Positions 7,155-15,808 of a stretch of DNA of 36,190 nt are shown here, one piece after another. This stretch comes from Candidatus Hydrogenedentota bacterium (GTDB lineage Bacteria > Hydrogenedentota > Hydrogenedentia > Hydrogenedentales > CAIZGN01): NCBI GenBank assembly GCA_903932505.1, contig CAIZGN010000464.1:1-36190 (forward strand). The letters run 5' to 3'. The position numbers were made by a program, and so were the translations under genes. Position 1 is the first letter of the stretch; every line of letters begins with the position of its first letter. Below the pieces are notes generated by a model, which made no database searches, was not told the origin of the DNA, and was given only the letters and a program-made list of their open reading frames with translations.

Positions 7155-8213
7155 GTGGGCATGCGCAAACCCAAAAAGGATCAGAAGAAGGAAAAGCCCA
7201 GCATACTCGATGAGATGTCGGGCCGGAAGAAGGCAGCCATGTTCCTGGCCTGCCTTGGTCCCCAGCGTGCCAGCAAGGTTCTGGGGAAGTTGAGAGAGGA
7301 AGAAGTCGACCAGATGACCCTCGACTTGTCGGGCTTGGGCAACGTCGACCCTGAAGTTCGTTGCGCGATCTTCGACACCCTCTACGAAATGGCCGTCGCA
7401 AAGAACTTCGTCACCGTCGGCGGCATCGACCTCGCCAAAGACATGCTGGAAAAGACCTTCGGCGCGGAAAAAGCCTTCGAAATCCTGAGCCGACTCCAAA
7501 GCAGTCTTCAGGAAGTCCCCTTCCAATTCTTGAAAAAGGCTGATCCCGCACAGATTTCCAGCTTCATCCAGGACGAACACCCCCAGACCATCGCGCTCAT
7601 ACTCGCGCACATGGAACCCAATATCTCCGCCGTTGTGCTGTCGGCCCTGCCCCAGGACACCATGTCGGATGTCGTCCGACGCATCGCGACGATGGATCGC
7701 ACCGCCCCGGAAATCGTGCGTGAGGTGGAACGAGTACTCGAACGCAAGATGGCCGCTGTTTTCAGCCAAGGATTCACATTCGCGGGCGGAGTGAAAGACG
7801 TCGCCGAAATTCTCAACCGGGTGGAGCGCACCACCGAAAAAGCCATCATGACCGATCTGGAAGAGCGAGACCCGGAACTCGCCGACGAAATCTCCCGTTT
7901 GATGTTTACCTTCGACGACATCGTCTTCGTGGACGATGCTGGTATCCAGAAGGCCCTGCGCGAAATTGAAAGTAAAGACCTCGCACTCGCGCTCAAGTCA
8001 GCCGGGGAAGAGGTTTCGGACAAGGTCTTCAGGAACATGTCCGAACGCGGCCGCGCAATGATTCAGGAAGAAATCGACTACATGGGCCCCACGCGCATGA
8101 AGAGCATCGAGGAAGCCCAGCAGAAGATTGTCGCAGTCATCCGACGCCTCGAAGAATCCGGCGAATTGATCGTCAGCGGTCGTGGCGAGGGTGGCGAAGA
8201 GATCATGGTGTGA
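7155..8213 (+). CDS. fliG: Flagellar motor switch protein FliG
   Basis: FliG is the C-ring subunit that binds FliF and receives torque from the stator. The ~352-residue product has a Lys-rich N-terminus, the middle-domain EHPQTIAL motif (residues 141-148), a Gly-Gly hinge before VKDVAEILNRV (~211), and the C-terminal torque domain with MFTFDDIVFVDD (~250-261) and conserved charged helices. The GTG at 7155 directly follows the fliF stop, with an AG-rich GAGGAAG about 9 bases upstream. An ATG two codons later is an alternative, and an in-frame GTG at 7137 inside fliF is less likely. It precedes fliH in the standard order. Confidence 0.93.
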   Translation: MGMRKPKKDQKKEKPSILDEMSGRKKAAMFLACLGPQRASKVLGKLREEEVDQMTLDLSGLGNVDPEVRCAIFDTLYEMAVAKNFVTVGGIDLAKDMLEKTFGAEKAFEILSRLQSSLQEVPFQFLKKADPAQISSFIQDEHPQTIALILAHMEPNISAVVLSALPQDTMSDVVRRIATMDRTAPEIVREVERVLERKMAAVFSQGFTFAGGVKDVAEILNRVERTTEKAIMTDLEERDPELADEISRLMFTFDDIVFVDDAGIQKALREIESKDLALALKSAGEEVSDKVFRNMSERGRAMIQEEIDYMGPTRMKSIEEAQQKIVAVIRRLEESGELIVSGRGEGGEEIMV

Positions 8214-8241
8214 TAACGCCTCTGGCGGAGAGTGACCCTGC

Positions 8242-8943
8242 ATGGCACGTGTGTTGAAATCTTCGGATATTTCGGCGAGGAACGCCTATTGCATCGGCAG
8301 CGATGATCTCGAGGAGTTCCCCGACCGGATGCCGCTTGACTGGGGCAATACACTCCCCGACGACGAGCCCGGTGACTACGTCGAAGAAGAACCACTGAGC
8401 CCCGAGGCCCTCCGTGAGGCTGTGCTCCAGGAGGCCCGCGAAGAGGCCGAACGCAAGGTCAAGGAAGCCTATGCGGAGGGACGCCAGCGCGGCATTGAAT
8501 CGGGCCGGCAGGAATTCACAAACGCCGTCGCCGGATGCGCGGAGGCCCTCCAGCAAGCCATTGCCGACATGACGCAAGCTCGGGAAACCTTTCTCGAATC
8601 ACTCGAGCCTCAGATCCTCGAACTCACGACCTTGATCGCGCGCCGAGTCATCTCCCGCGAGCTGAAAACCCCTGAGGCTATCATCCAGAACACCGTTCGA
8701 AAAGCGATCGCCGTCCTATCCGACCGCCAGCGGCTGATTGTGCGATTGAACCCCGAAGACCTCGAACAAATCAGGGCGCACGAGGTCATGCTGCTCGAAG
8801 AATTTGCAGGCATCGAGCAACTCGAAGTTGAAACAGACGATAGCATCACCCGGGGCGGCTGCGAAGTGCATTCGGAAACCATGGAAGTCAACGCCCGTCT
8901 CGAAGTTATCCTCGACGAAATACTGTCCGAACTGGGCGGCTGA
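8242..8943 (+). CDS. fliH: Flagellar assembly protein FliH
   Basis: FliH is the peripheral stalk and negative regulator of the FliI ATPase in type III export. The 233-residue product has an acidic N-terminal region, a long charged helix (about 50-85) containing AEGRQRGIESGRQ with Gly spaced every few residues as in FliH, and a C-terminal domain related to the F/V-ATPase peripheral stalk, including LSDRQRLIVRLNPEDLEQI and DDSITRGGCEVHSE. GGAGAG precedes the ATG by about 10 bases. It lies directly upstream of fliI, its partner. Confidence 0.85.
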   Translation: MARVLKSSDISARNAYCIGSDDLEEFPDRMPLDWGNTLPDDEPGDYVEEEPLSPEALREAVLQEAREEAERKVKEAYAEGRQRGIESGRQEFTNAVAGCAEALQQAIADMTQARETFLESLEPQILELTTLIARRVISRELKTPEAIIQNTVRKAIAVLSDRQRLIVRLNPEDLEQIRAHEVMLLEEFAGIEQLEVETDDSITRGGCEVHSETMEVNARLEVILDEILSELGG

Positions 8944-8950
8944 AAAAGCC

Positions 8951-10267
8951 ATGACCACCATCCATCTTCAAGACCACACCGATCGCGTGCGACAGGCCCA
9001 GCCCTTCGTCCCACGCGGACGCATCGTCGAGGTCGCAGGATTGACCATTCAGGCCACCGGGCCCCACATGAGTGTGGGCGACCTCTGCTATCTGGAACAC
9101 GGAAACGGTCGCGAGCGCGTTCCCGTCGAGGTCGTGGGATTCCGGGGTGACCGCGTTCTGCTCATGCCCCTCGGCGAAATGTACGGGATCGGGCCCGGTA
9201 GCGCCCTCATCCCCACGTTCAAGCCACGCTCCGTACGGGTGGGTTCGGATTTGCTCGGCCGCGTGCTCGGCAGCATGGGACAGCCCATTGACGGGCGCCC
9301 CGCCCCTCAATGGGAAGAAGAGGTTCCCCTTCTCGCCGCCCCACCCAACCCGATGACCCGACCGCTCATCCACGAACCCCTCGCCACGGGCGTTCGGGCT
9401 ATCGACGGATGCATCACCTGCGGCAAGGGACAGCGCGTCGGCATCATGGCAGGTAGCGGCGTGGGAAAGAGCAAGCTCATCGGCATGATCGCCCGCAATA
9501 CGAACGCCGACGTCAACGTCATCGCCCTCATTGGCGAACGCGGTCGCGAAGTGCGCGAATTTATCGAAGACGCGCTGGGCCCCGAAGGCCTCGCCCGTTC
9601 GGTCGTTGTCGTCGCCACCTCGGACGAACCCGCCCTCCTGCGCGTCAGCGGGGCCTACACCGCGACGGCGGTCGCCGAATGGTTTCGAGGGCAGGGTGCC
9701 GACGTCATGCTGATTATGGATTCGATCACGCGATTCGCAATGGCCCAGCGCGAAGTCGGTCTGGCCATCGGCGAACCGCCCACCACACGGGGATACCCGC
9801 CCTCGGTTTACGCGCTTCTGCCGAAATTGCTCGAACGCGCGGGCACCGACGCCTCGGGAAGCATCACTGCTTTTTACGCGGTGCTCGTCGAGGCGGACGA
9901 CCTCAACGACCCCATTGGTGACCACGTGCGCAGCATTCTCGATGGTCACATCGCCCTGTCCCGTGGGCTTGCATCCCGTGGACACTACCCCGCCATCGAT
10001 GTCCTCGAGAGCATCAGCCGCGCCATGATCGAGGTCGTCTCCCCTGAACACCGACAACTGGCGATCGAAATTCGCAGCGTCTTGGCCACCTACCGCGACG
10101 CCGAAGATCTTGTCAACATCGGCGCATACGTTCAAGGCAGCAATCCCGACATCGACCGGGCCATCCGCCTCATGCCGAAAGTGCGCAGTTTCCTCCAGCA
10201 AGACTTGAAAGTCCGCACCGAATTCAGCACGATGGAGGCGGACATGATCGCCGCATTGAAAGGATAA
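8951..10267 (+). CDS. fliI: Flagellar type III export ATPase FliI
   Basis: FliI is the cytoplasmic hexameric ATPase that prepares substrates for flagellar export. The 438-residue product is of normal length. It has a beta-barrel N-terminus, Walker A GSGVGKSK (168-175), the catalytic-glutamate segment IGERGREV (E196), Walker B around VMLIMDSITRFA (~252-263), and the type III ATPase features RGYPPSVYALLPKLLERAG and DLNDPIGDHVRSILDGHI. The ATG at 8951 follows the fliH stop by 7 bases; the Shine-Dalgarno is weak, suggesting translational coupling. fliJ follows after 5 bases. Confidence 0.96.
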   Translation: MTTIHLQDHTDRVRQAQPFVPRGRIVEVAGLTIQATGPHMSVGDLCYLEHGNGRERVPVEVVGFRGDRVLLMPLGEMYGIGPGSALIPTFKPRSVRVGSDLLGRVLGSMGQPIDGRPAPQWEEEVPLLAAPPNPMTRPLIHEPLATGVRAIDGCITCGKGQRVGIMAGSGVGKSKLIGMIARNTNADVNVIALIGERGREVREFIEDALGPEGLARSVVVVATSDEPALLRVSGAYTATAVAEWFRGQGADVMLIMDSITRFAMAQREVGLAIGEPPTTRGYPPSVYALLPKLLERAGTDASGSITAFYAVLVEADDLNDPIGDHVRSILDGHIALSRGLASRGHYPAIDVLESISRAMIEVVSPEHRQLAIEIRSVLATYRDAEDLVNIGAYVQGSNPDIDRAIRLMPKVRSFLQQDLKVRTEFSTMEADMIAALKG

Positions 10268-10272
10268 GCCTC

Positions 10273-10755
10273 ATGATGCGCACACCCAGACAGCTCGACA
10301 CCCTGTTGCGAATTCGCCGTCGACAAGAAGATCTGCGAGCTTCAGCCCTGGCCACCGCACGCCGGGAAGAGAGCCTGGCCCGCCATCAGCACACCATGCT
10401 CCAGGAAGAGCAGATCTGGGCCCTTGAAAAAGGGGCCAACAAGGCCCGTGGCGAGTTTGACGCAGCGGTCGTCCGGCAGTACTATCAATACGAGCGCCAC
10501 CTCGCCCGCCTCAGTGTGGATAAGGAGGCCGAGGTCACCCGTCTGCACCGAGCGGCGGAAGGACGACGAAACGAGCTGGAGGACGCCATGAAACGGCGGC
10601 GGATTATCGAACGCCTGAGAGAGCGCCGTCAAGAGGCGTGGACGGCCGAACTAAACAAAGCGGAACAAATACTGCTCGATGAAGTGGCCACCAACTACGC
10701 GGCCCGAAGTCGGAGCGCGACCCCACCCTCTAAGAAGGAACACGAGCCCGTATGA
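10273..10755 (+). CDS. fliJ: Flagellar export chaperone/stalk protein FliJ
   Basis: FliJ inserts into the FliI hexamer like the gamma subunit of F-ATPase and engages the export gate. The 160-residue product is almost entirely charged helix, rich in Arg, Glu and Gln, consistent with a two-helix coiled coil, and ends in a short disordered tail. Identification rests on the coiled-coil profile, the LLRIRRRQEDLRA N-terminal segment and its position directly after fliI. The ATG at 10273 is followed by a second ATG. Its stop overlaps the next start (ATGA). Confidence 0.85.
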   Translation: MMRTPRQLDTLLRIRRRQEDLRASALATARREESLARHQHTMLQEEQIWALEKGANKARGEFDAAVVRQYYQYERHLARLSVDKEAEVTRLHRAAEGRRNELEDAMKRRRIIERLRERRQEAWTAELNKAEQILLDEVATNYAARSRSATPPSKKEHEPV

Positions 10756-11363
10756 AGATCTTGATTTTGGTGTTCCTGCCGCTCTTAGTCTTCGTTGGCA
10801 CCCTCATCGGCGCACTCGCCGCCACGGGAAACCTCAATCAGGAAGCTTTCCAGAAAATGATGGGGAAGGAAGTGGTCAAGGAAGAAAAGGGCGAAGAAAA
10901 GAAAGTCACTGCCGACAACATGGGCGCACTCGCCGAGCAACTCAAACAGCGAGAAGCTGCACTGGCCGCCAAAGAAAAAGAAATCGCCGAAAACGAGACC
11001 CGTCTAGAAGCCCGGAAAAAGAGCTTGGATCAGCAGACGACCGAACTAAAAACACTGATGCAGCAAATCGACGGCAACCTCGCCCAAGCTGAACAGGATC
11101 GCCAGGCCAAGATCAAGGCCCAAGCACTATCCGTGGCAGCTATGGACGCCGAAAGCGCTGCGAAAGCCCTCGAATCTCTGCCCACCCAAGACGCCGCCGC
11201 CATCCTTCTCGACGTCAAAGACAAGCAGCGAGGCGAAATCCTAAACACCATGACCCCTGAAAAAGCGGCCAGCATTCTCAAAGCGCTTCAAGACGTACCC
11301 CGGCCCGCGCCACCCAAAACCGGGGCGGCAGAAAAAGCCCCAGCCCCCAAAGTCGGCGCATAA
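10752..11363 (+). CDS. MotE-like flagellar protein (MgtE N-like domain)
   Basis: The 203-residue protein has an N-terminal signal anchor (about 1-24), a Lys/Glu-rich coiled coil (about 60-125), and a C-terminal helical repeat domain: AAKALESLPTQDAAAILLDV, then MTPEKAASILKAL (~135-180). This resembles the MgtE N-terminal/FliG-middle fold found in MotE and in Bacillus YlxF. MotE proteins assist stator assembly in the periplasm; YlxF-type genes occupy this same fliJ-fliK slot. The tail is Pro/Ala/Lys rich. The start overlaps the fliJ stop (ATGA), indicating translational coupling. The assignment is by architecture and position; direct MotE function is inference. Confidence 0.7.
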   Translation: MKILILVFLPLLVFVGTLIGALAATGNLNQEAFQKMMGKEVVKEEKGEEKKVTADNMGALAEQLKQREAALAAKEKEIAENETRLEARKKSLDQQTTELKTLMQQIDGNLAQAEQDRQAKIKAQALSVAAMDAESAAKALESLPTQDAAAILLDVKDKQRGEILNTMTPEKAASILKALQDVPRPAPPKTGAAEKAPAPKVGA

Positions 11364-11399
11364 AACAGCTACAACCGCCTCCCCCCAAAGGAAGCGAGT

Positions 11400-11492
11400 A
11401 TCCCCACTTCGAAGGGGATCGTATTGTTAGGCACGCGAAGCGTGTCGAAAATCCCCTTTTCGAAATGGGTGGCGCGAAGCGCTAGGGGATGT
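11400..11492 (+). repeat. Cluster of inverted repeats between motE-like gene and fliK
   Basis: The 215-base gap holds ATCCCC/GGGGAT around TTCGAA (11400-11419), CACGC-GAA-GCGTG (11432-11444), and a larger ATCCCC...GGGGAT arm pair (11451-11490) enclosing GCGC-GAA-GCGC (11472-11482). The segment 11467-11492 (GGGTGGCGCGAA, six bases, GGGGATGT) recurs with identical spacing at 33981-34006. This looks like a dispersed palindromic intergenic element. No gene is visible here; the fliK ribosome-binding site AAAGGAG follows at 11562-11568. Confidence 0.7.
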
Positions 11493-11578
11493 AGCACCTG
11501 CGATAACCACTCCAGGCCCCATGACGCACCCCATCCCGTCTCAAAGCCCTAACCACATCCGAAAGGAGCTAAACCGGT

Positions 11579-12790
11579 ATGATAGTAGCCTGCGCACCCA
11601 AGAGCATTCCGGAATCCACCGCTCCGGAATCGGTTTCCTCCTCCGCGTCCGATACCCCTCCAGCGAGCGGCCCAGGTTCCTTTCTTGAAGCGATGGAATC
11701 CCTCTCACGAACCCAAAAAAAGGACGCTGCGGAAACAGCCGCCAAGACCCAGTCCACCACTGCGCCCACCAGTGAAACCGAAGAGTCCACTGAAGTCAAA
11801 GACACCAGTGACGATGAAAACAGCGAGACCGCCGAAGCACTACTCGCGGTGCTGGTCGCCGAATCCCCCAGTCAATTCCTCCGAGTGCCCCTCAGCGCGA
11901 TGACCAGCGGAGGCAGCACAACAACGGCCAACGACACTAGCGAAGAAACGTCAGCGGTCGACAGCGCGTCTACATCAGCAAGCCCTGGCTCAAGCGCTAC
12001 GACGCCACTACCCTTGGCCGCCGCGCTCCCCAACGCCGCATGGCGGGGCCCACAGAATACCGCGGAGTGGCTGGCCTTCCTCATGCCGCAAACCTCCGAC
12101 AACGCTCCCGATGCCCCGAAAACAAGCGAGGGAACAAACCCCCCGGCCTTGATAAGCGGGGAACAGCTCGCACTGCTGGGTCTGGAACCGGTGACAGACA
12201 CCGCCCCCGAGACCCCGGGATCAAAACTCTCCGCAAAGGGCGTCCCCGAAATCCAAACCACGCAAAGCGTTGCCCCGACAACGATGACAGCCAAACCGCC
12301 TGCGGTCGAACTCGCATCCACCAATGCTACCCCCAGCACCACCGAGTCGGTGCTCAAGGCGCTGGACACGGTGCAGGTTCAGGCGGTTCGCAATGTGCGG
12401 TATCTCGTGGATCGGAACGGACACGTGATGTCGGTGCGACTCGTGCCCGAGTCCCTTGGCGAACTGCATATTCAGGTACAAACGCGCGGGGACGAGATGA
12501 CCGTGCGACTCGTAAGTTCAAATCCACTCGTCCGCGATGCGCTGGAAGATCAGATGGCCGGATTGCGTCAGGCGTTGACGCGTCCGGGCGGGCCGGTTCC
12601 TGAAGTGCAGGTCGCCGCGCACATGGGTCAGAGTTTCTCGCCGGGGGGCGATACCCGGCAAGACCAGGGGCAAGGGGGTTCAGCCACCCGTTACGACCCT
12701 ACTCCCCCTGTGGACGCGGCGACCGGCGCAGGAAAAAGTTCTCCGAAAGAACGACAAGGACAGGACGGAAGTCTGAATCTCCTCGTCTGA
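11579..12790 (+). CDS. fliK: Flagellar hook-length control protein FliK
   Basis: FliK is a secreted molecular ruler that fixes hook length and triggers the export switch. The 403-residue product has a very long Ser/Thr/Ala/Pro-rich disordered N-terminal part (about 1-265) and a compact C-terminal hook-control domain (about 270-345) with MSVRLVPESLGELHIQVQ and LRQALTRPGG, followed by a Gln/Gly-rich tail. Divergent N-termini are normal for the family. AAAGGAG lies 10 bases before the ATG. Position between the motE-like gene and flgD supports the call. Confidence 0.85.
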   Translation: MIVACAPKSIPESTAPESVSSSASDTPPASGPGSFLEAMESLSRTQKKDAAETAAKTQSTTAPTSETEESTEVKDTSDDENSETAEALLAVLVAESPSQFLRVPLSAMTSGGSTTTANDTSEETSAVDSASTSASPGSSATTPLPLAAALPNAAWRGPQNTAEWLAFLMPQTSDNAPDAPKTSEGTNPPALISGEQLALLGLEPVTDTAPETPGSKLSAKGVPEIQTTQSVAPTTMTAKPPAVELASTNATPSTTESVLKALDTVQVQAVRNVRYLVDRNGHVMSVRLVPESLGELHIQVQTRGDEMTVRLVSSNPLVRDALEDQMAGLRQALTRPGGPVPEVQVAAHMGQSFSPGGDTRQDQGQGGSATRYDPTPPVDAATGAGKSSPKERQGQDGSLNLLV

Positions 12791-12823
12791 AACACATCCA
12801 ACAACAGAAAGGAGGATGAGTAC

Positions 12824-13456
12824 ATGAATGCACTGATTTCGTTTCGAAGCAACGGGGCTGGGAATCTCTCCCCAACCTCCGCCCAACGGCGTGCCGCGAC
12901 CGAACAGCTCAGCGCGAATTTCCAGGCACAGATCAACGGTGTCTTGCGGGATGAAATCGCGAAATCGGGCCAGACATCCGCCGACCCCGCCAAAGCGGCC
13001 ACGTCCAGCAGTTCCACGAGCGGGACCTCTGGGACATCCACGAGCACGACAACCAAGAGCAAAGATCTTGACCGGGATGCCTTTTTGCAGTTGTTGGTGA
13101 AACAAATGCAAAATCAGGATCCGCTGGATCCGATGGACAACTCCGCGATGATCGCGCAACTCGCCCAATTCTCGTCGCTCGAGCAGATGAACAACCTCAA
13201 CACCAGCTTTGAGGGTGTCAAAACAAGCATGAGCACCCTTTCAGGCAACATCGACCAGCTCAATTTCATCTCCGCGCAAGCCATGCTTGGCCAGCAGGTG
13301 CAGGGCGTGTCGGAGGCCGGAACCCTCGTCACGGGTAATGTCGATTCGGTGCACCTCGATGGCACCAATGTCCTGCTCAGTGTCGGCGACGCACTGCTGC
13401 CGATGGCGGGCGTGGTCAGCATTGGGCAGCCTGCTGCCGTGGGGAAAAAATCATGA
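12824..13456 (+). CDS. flgD: Flagellar hook capping protein FlgD
   Basis: FlgD caps the growing hook and permits FlgE polymerisation. The 210-residue product has a Ser/Thr-rich linker (about 58-78) and the highly conserved block DRDAFLQLLVKQMQNQDPLD followed by MDNSAMIAQLAQFSSLEQMN (~80-125). The C-terminal part (about 145-205) fits the FlgD beta-rich domain but is short. AAAGGAGG precedes the start. The stop overlaps the next gene's ATG (ATGA). Confidence 0.93.
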   Translation: MNALISFRSNGAGNLSPTSAQRRAATEQLSANFQAQINGVLRDEIAKSGQTSADPAKAATSSSSTSGTSGTSTSTTTKSKDLDRDAFLQLLVKQMQNQDPLDPMDNSAMIAQLAQFSSLEQMNNLNTSFEGVKTSMSTLSGNIDQLNFISAQAMLGQQVQGVSEAGTLVTGNVDSVHLDGTNVLLSVGDALLPMAGVVSIGQPAAVGKKS

Positions 13457-13854
13457 CTTATCAAGGAAGCTTGGCCATGGCCCCACCGGGAGCCCTGGGC
13501 AGCGTACGCCTCTCCGCGCACGCTGCCCAACGATTACTGCACCGGGGCATCCGCCTCACCAACGAAGATCTCTCCACCATCGGAGCGGCTGTCGATTTAG
13601 CGGCCCGCAAGGGCGCGCGCGAAACCTTGGTCATTCGGGGCCCGCTGGCACTGGTTGTCGGCGTGCCCAGCCGCACGATTATCACCGCCCTCGAAACGGA
13701 CGGCGATGGAACAAATGTCTTTACTCAAATTGACAGCGTGGTGATGTTGCCGGGAACGGCCACATCACCCGCCACCGGGCTGGACCCCGTTGGGGAGGCC
13801 CCCATCGCCGCAGAACGTCTGATGCGGCGCAACACAAAGGAGATAGTGTCATGA
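13453..13854 (+). CDS. Flagellar operon protein, flg_new (TIGR02530-like) family
   Basis: The 133-residue protein matches the small family found between flgD and flgE in many bacteria. It has RLSAHAAQRLLHRGIRLTNEDL (two pieces near residues 19-40), then a helix and beta segment ending VIRGPLALVVGVPSRTIITAL. The typical family pattern is FSxHAxxRLxxRGI...AVxxAAxKG...L...R.VITA. Its precise role is unknown; a hook-assembly function is assumed from gene order. The last ~45 residues look poorly structured. ATGA overlaps at both ends couple it to flgD and flgE. Confidence 0.75.
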   Translation: MTYQGSLAMAPPGALGSVRLSAHAAQRLLHRGIRLTNEDLSTIGAAVDLAARKGARETLVIRGPLALVVGVPSRTIITALETDGDGTNVFTQIDSVVMLPGTATSPATGLDPVGEAPIAAERLMRRNTKEIVS

Positions 13855-15101
13855 GCGTAGCAATGAATACCGGTGTGAGCGGGATGCTCGCCCAACAGCG
13901 GCGTCTGGATGTGGTGGCCAACAATATCGCAAATGTGAATACCGTGGGCTATCGGTCCTCAAGGGTGATCTTCCAGGATCTCTTCTCCCAGACCTTGCAG
14001 GGTGGCGTGGGTGCCACCGACACCTTTGGCGGCACCAACCCGATGCAGGTGGGCATGGGTGTGTCCTTGGGCAGCATTGACGTTGTCCATACTGAGGGTT
14101 CTCTCCTGACCACAGGCATCAATACCGACGTGGCGATTCAGGGGAACGGCTTTTTTGTCCTTTCCGACGCCAACGGCCAGACCTATTCGCGTGACGGATC
14201 CTTTCAGCTCAACTCACAAGGCACATTGGTTGACCCTGCATCCGGAAGAACGGTGCAGGGTTGGATTGCCGACAGCGCAGGCACCCTTGATGTCACGACC
14301 CCGCCGGGCGACATCCAATTGGGGATCGGCGGCGTTGCCACAGCCCGCGCCACCAGCTCCGCCTCCTTGATCGGCAACCTCGATTCCGATGCCCTCGTCG
14401 GAGATGTGGTGACACGCACTGTGCGGGTCTATGACTCCCTGGGCACCCCGCGCGATTTGGCTCTCAATTTCACCAAACTTGCCGCCCCCGCCAATTCCTG
14501 GACCTGGGATGCGCAATTTGGTGGCGCATCCGTTGGCACGGGCACACTCACGTTTAACGCGGACGGTAGCATGCCCGCCGGTACCACCGGTGCGATAAGC
14601 ATCCCTTCCGCTTCTCTGGCCAGCACCGGATCAGCACCCGCCGACCTTAACATCACCGTTGATTACTCAAGCGTCACCCAGCTCTCGACCACCGCCCAGA
14701 CAGGCAGCGATGTCACCCTGCGCACGCAGGACGGATACGCGTACGGCACTCTGGAGAGCTTCACCGTGGGCAACAACGGTCAGCTTACCGGGGTTTACAG
14801 CAACGGCTTGCGTCGCACCATCGGCCAGGTCGCCCTCGCCACCTTCTCCAACGTCGGAGGCCTCGCGCGTGGCGGAAGGAACAGCTTTGTCGAGACCACC
14901 GCCTCGGGTGTTCCGCAAATTGGAGTGCCGCAAACTGGCGGGCGTGGTTCGGTCGCAGGCGGGGTGCTCGAAGGCTCAAACGTGGACTTGGCCACTGAAT
15001 TCAGCAATCTCATCATCACCCAGCGCGCCTTCCAGGCCAATTCGCGAACCATCACCGCAGCCGACACCATGCTGCAGGAAACCGTGAATCTCGCCCGCTA
15101 A
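13851..15101 (+). CDS. flgE: Flagellar hook protein FlgE
   Basis: FlgE polymerises into the hook joining rod and filament. The 416-residue product has the N-terminal rod/hook signature ANNIANVNTVGYR (~24-36), the flagellar basal-body central motif DVAIQGNGFFVLSD (~92-105) with YSRDGSFQLN, a Thr/Ser/Gly-rich surface domain, and the C-terminal signature SNVDLATEFSNLIITQRAFQ. Length is typical of a compact FlgE. It closes the first transcription segment: a stem-loop and a new promoter follow before fliL. Confidence 0.95.
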   Translation: MSVAMNTGVSGMLAQQRRLDVVANNIANVNTVGYRSSRVIFQDLFSQTLQGGVGATDTFGGTNPMQVGMGVSLGSIDVVHTEGSLLTTGINTDVAIQGNGFFVLSDANGQTYSRDGSFQLNSQGTLVDPASGRTVQGWIADSAGTLDVTTPPGDIQLGIGGVATARATSSASLIGNLDSDALVGDVVTRTVRVYDSLGTPRDLALNFTKLAAPANSWTWDAQFGGASVGTGTLTFNADGSMPAGTTGAISIPSASLASTGSAPADLNITVDYSSVTQLSTTAQTGSDVTLRTQDGYAYGTLESFTVGNNGQLTGVYSNGLRRTIGQVALATFSNVGGLARGGRNSFVETTASGVPQIGVPQTGGRGSVAGGVLEGSNVDLATEFSNLIITQRAFQANSRTITAADTMLQETVNLAR

Positions 15102-15129
15102 TAGGGGCCGGAAGTGATTAGATTTCATT

Positions 15130-15164
15130 GTTGGACGCTGCCGCCCAAAACGGCGGCGTCCAAC
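15130..15164 (+). terminator. Strong stem-loop after flgE (no clear T-tract)
   Basis: GTTGGACGCTGCCG (15130-15143) pairs with CGGCGGCGTCCAAC (15151-15164) with one wobble, giving 14 pairs around CCCAAAA. The following plus-strand bases are AAATGG, so it is not a canonical intrinsic terminator. It may reduce read-through or protect the 3' end of the flgE message. Confidence 0.5.
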
Positions 15165-15167
15165 AAA

Positions 15168-15196
15168 TGGACACCCCACCCCAATGGTGCTAGAAT
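15168..15196 (+). promoter_or_regulatory. Candidate sigma-70 promoter for fliL-fliP
   Basis: TGGACA (15168-15173), a 17-base spacer and TAGAAT (15191-15196) lie immediately after the flgE stem-loop and 58 bases before fliL. It would allow separate transcription of fliL-fliN-fliO-fliP. Consensus match only. Confidence 0.4.
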
Positions 15197-15253
15197 AACA
15201 AGCGCAGCGTGTGCCCACCGGTAGGTGTCGCCCCGCGCGAGGAGGTAGGTTCA

Positions 15254-15808
15254 ATGTCGGAAACGCCGCCCGTTGAGGGGCAAGAGAAAAAGAAATCGTC
15301 GATGCGTGGTACCCTGATCATGGTCGGGATAGCCGTGCTCGTGCCCCTGTGCCTCGCGATACTGGTTTATCTCATGGTGCTAAAGCCAATGCTCACCCCC
15401 GCTGAAGGTGAAGGGGGCGAAGGCGAAAAAAAGGTGGAGGAGGAAGCCCCTGTCGAGGACATCCCCGCCGGCGCGAAGGTGCTGAGCTTCCCCGACCTGA
15501 AGGCCAACGTCCTACCTGAGGAAGGAGCGGCACCCGCCATTGTTATTTTCAGCGTGGTTCTGGTCTGCAACGAGGAAGTCTTCAAGATGTTCGAGGAAGG
15601 CAAGGAGTACAAGGATCTCTTCACCGCCGAGATTACCGAGCGCATGCGGGGTCGGACCCGGGTGGAACTGGAGAACGCTCAGGTTCAGGAATCCATCCTC
15701 AAGCAGGTTCAACAGCGAACCAATCAGTTGGTGCGCCAGTTGGAACCCAAGAAGGAATGCGAAATTTTCAAGGCGAAATTCAAGGAACTGGTGATCGCGG
15801 AAACATGA
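15254..15808 (+). CDS. fliL: Flagellar basal-body-associated protein FliL
   Basis: FliL is a single-pass inner-membrane protein near the stator that supports motor function. The 184-residue product has a short Lys-rich cytoplasmic N-terminus, a transmembrane helix (19-43), an acidic linker (about 50-70) and a periplasmic domain with the pattern of FliL: VLSFPDLKANVL early, then ITERMRGRTRVELENAQV and a C-terminal helix. The ATG at 15254 is chosen because GAGGAGG precedes it by about 9 bases; an upstream in-frame GTG at 15209 is less likely. It overlaps fliN by ATGA. Confidence 0.78.
   Translation: MSETPPVEGQEKKKSSMRGTLIMVGIAVLVPLCLAILVYLMVLKPMLTPAEGEGGEGEKKVEEEAPVEDIPAGAKVLSFPDLKANVLPEEGAAPAIVIFSVVLVCNEEVFKMFEEGKEYKDLFTAEITERMRGRTRVELENAQVQESILKQVQQRTNQLVRQLEPKKECEIFKAKFKELVIAET

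Noticed and set aside
8906-10201. Long open frame antisense to fliI
   Set aside because: FliI is unmistakable on the plus strand; the antisense product has no family features and arises from GC-rich codon usage.
11400-11492. CRISPR array or insertion-sequence end
   Set aside because: The inverted repeats are not regularly spaced identical repeats, and no transposase is nearby.
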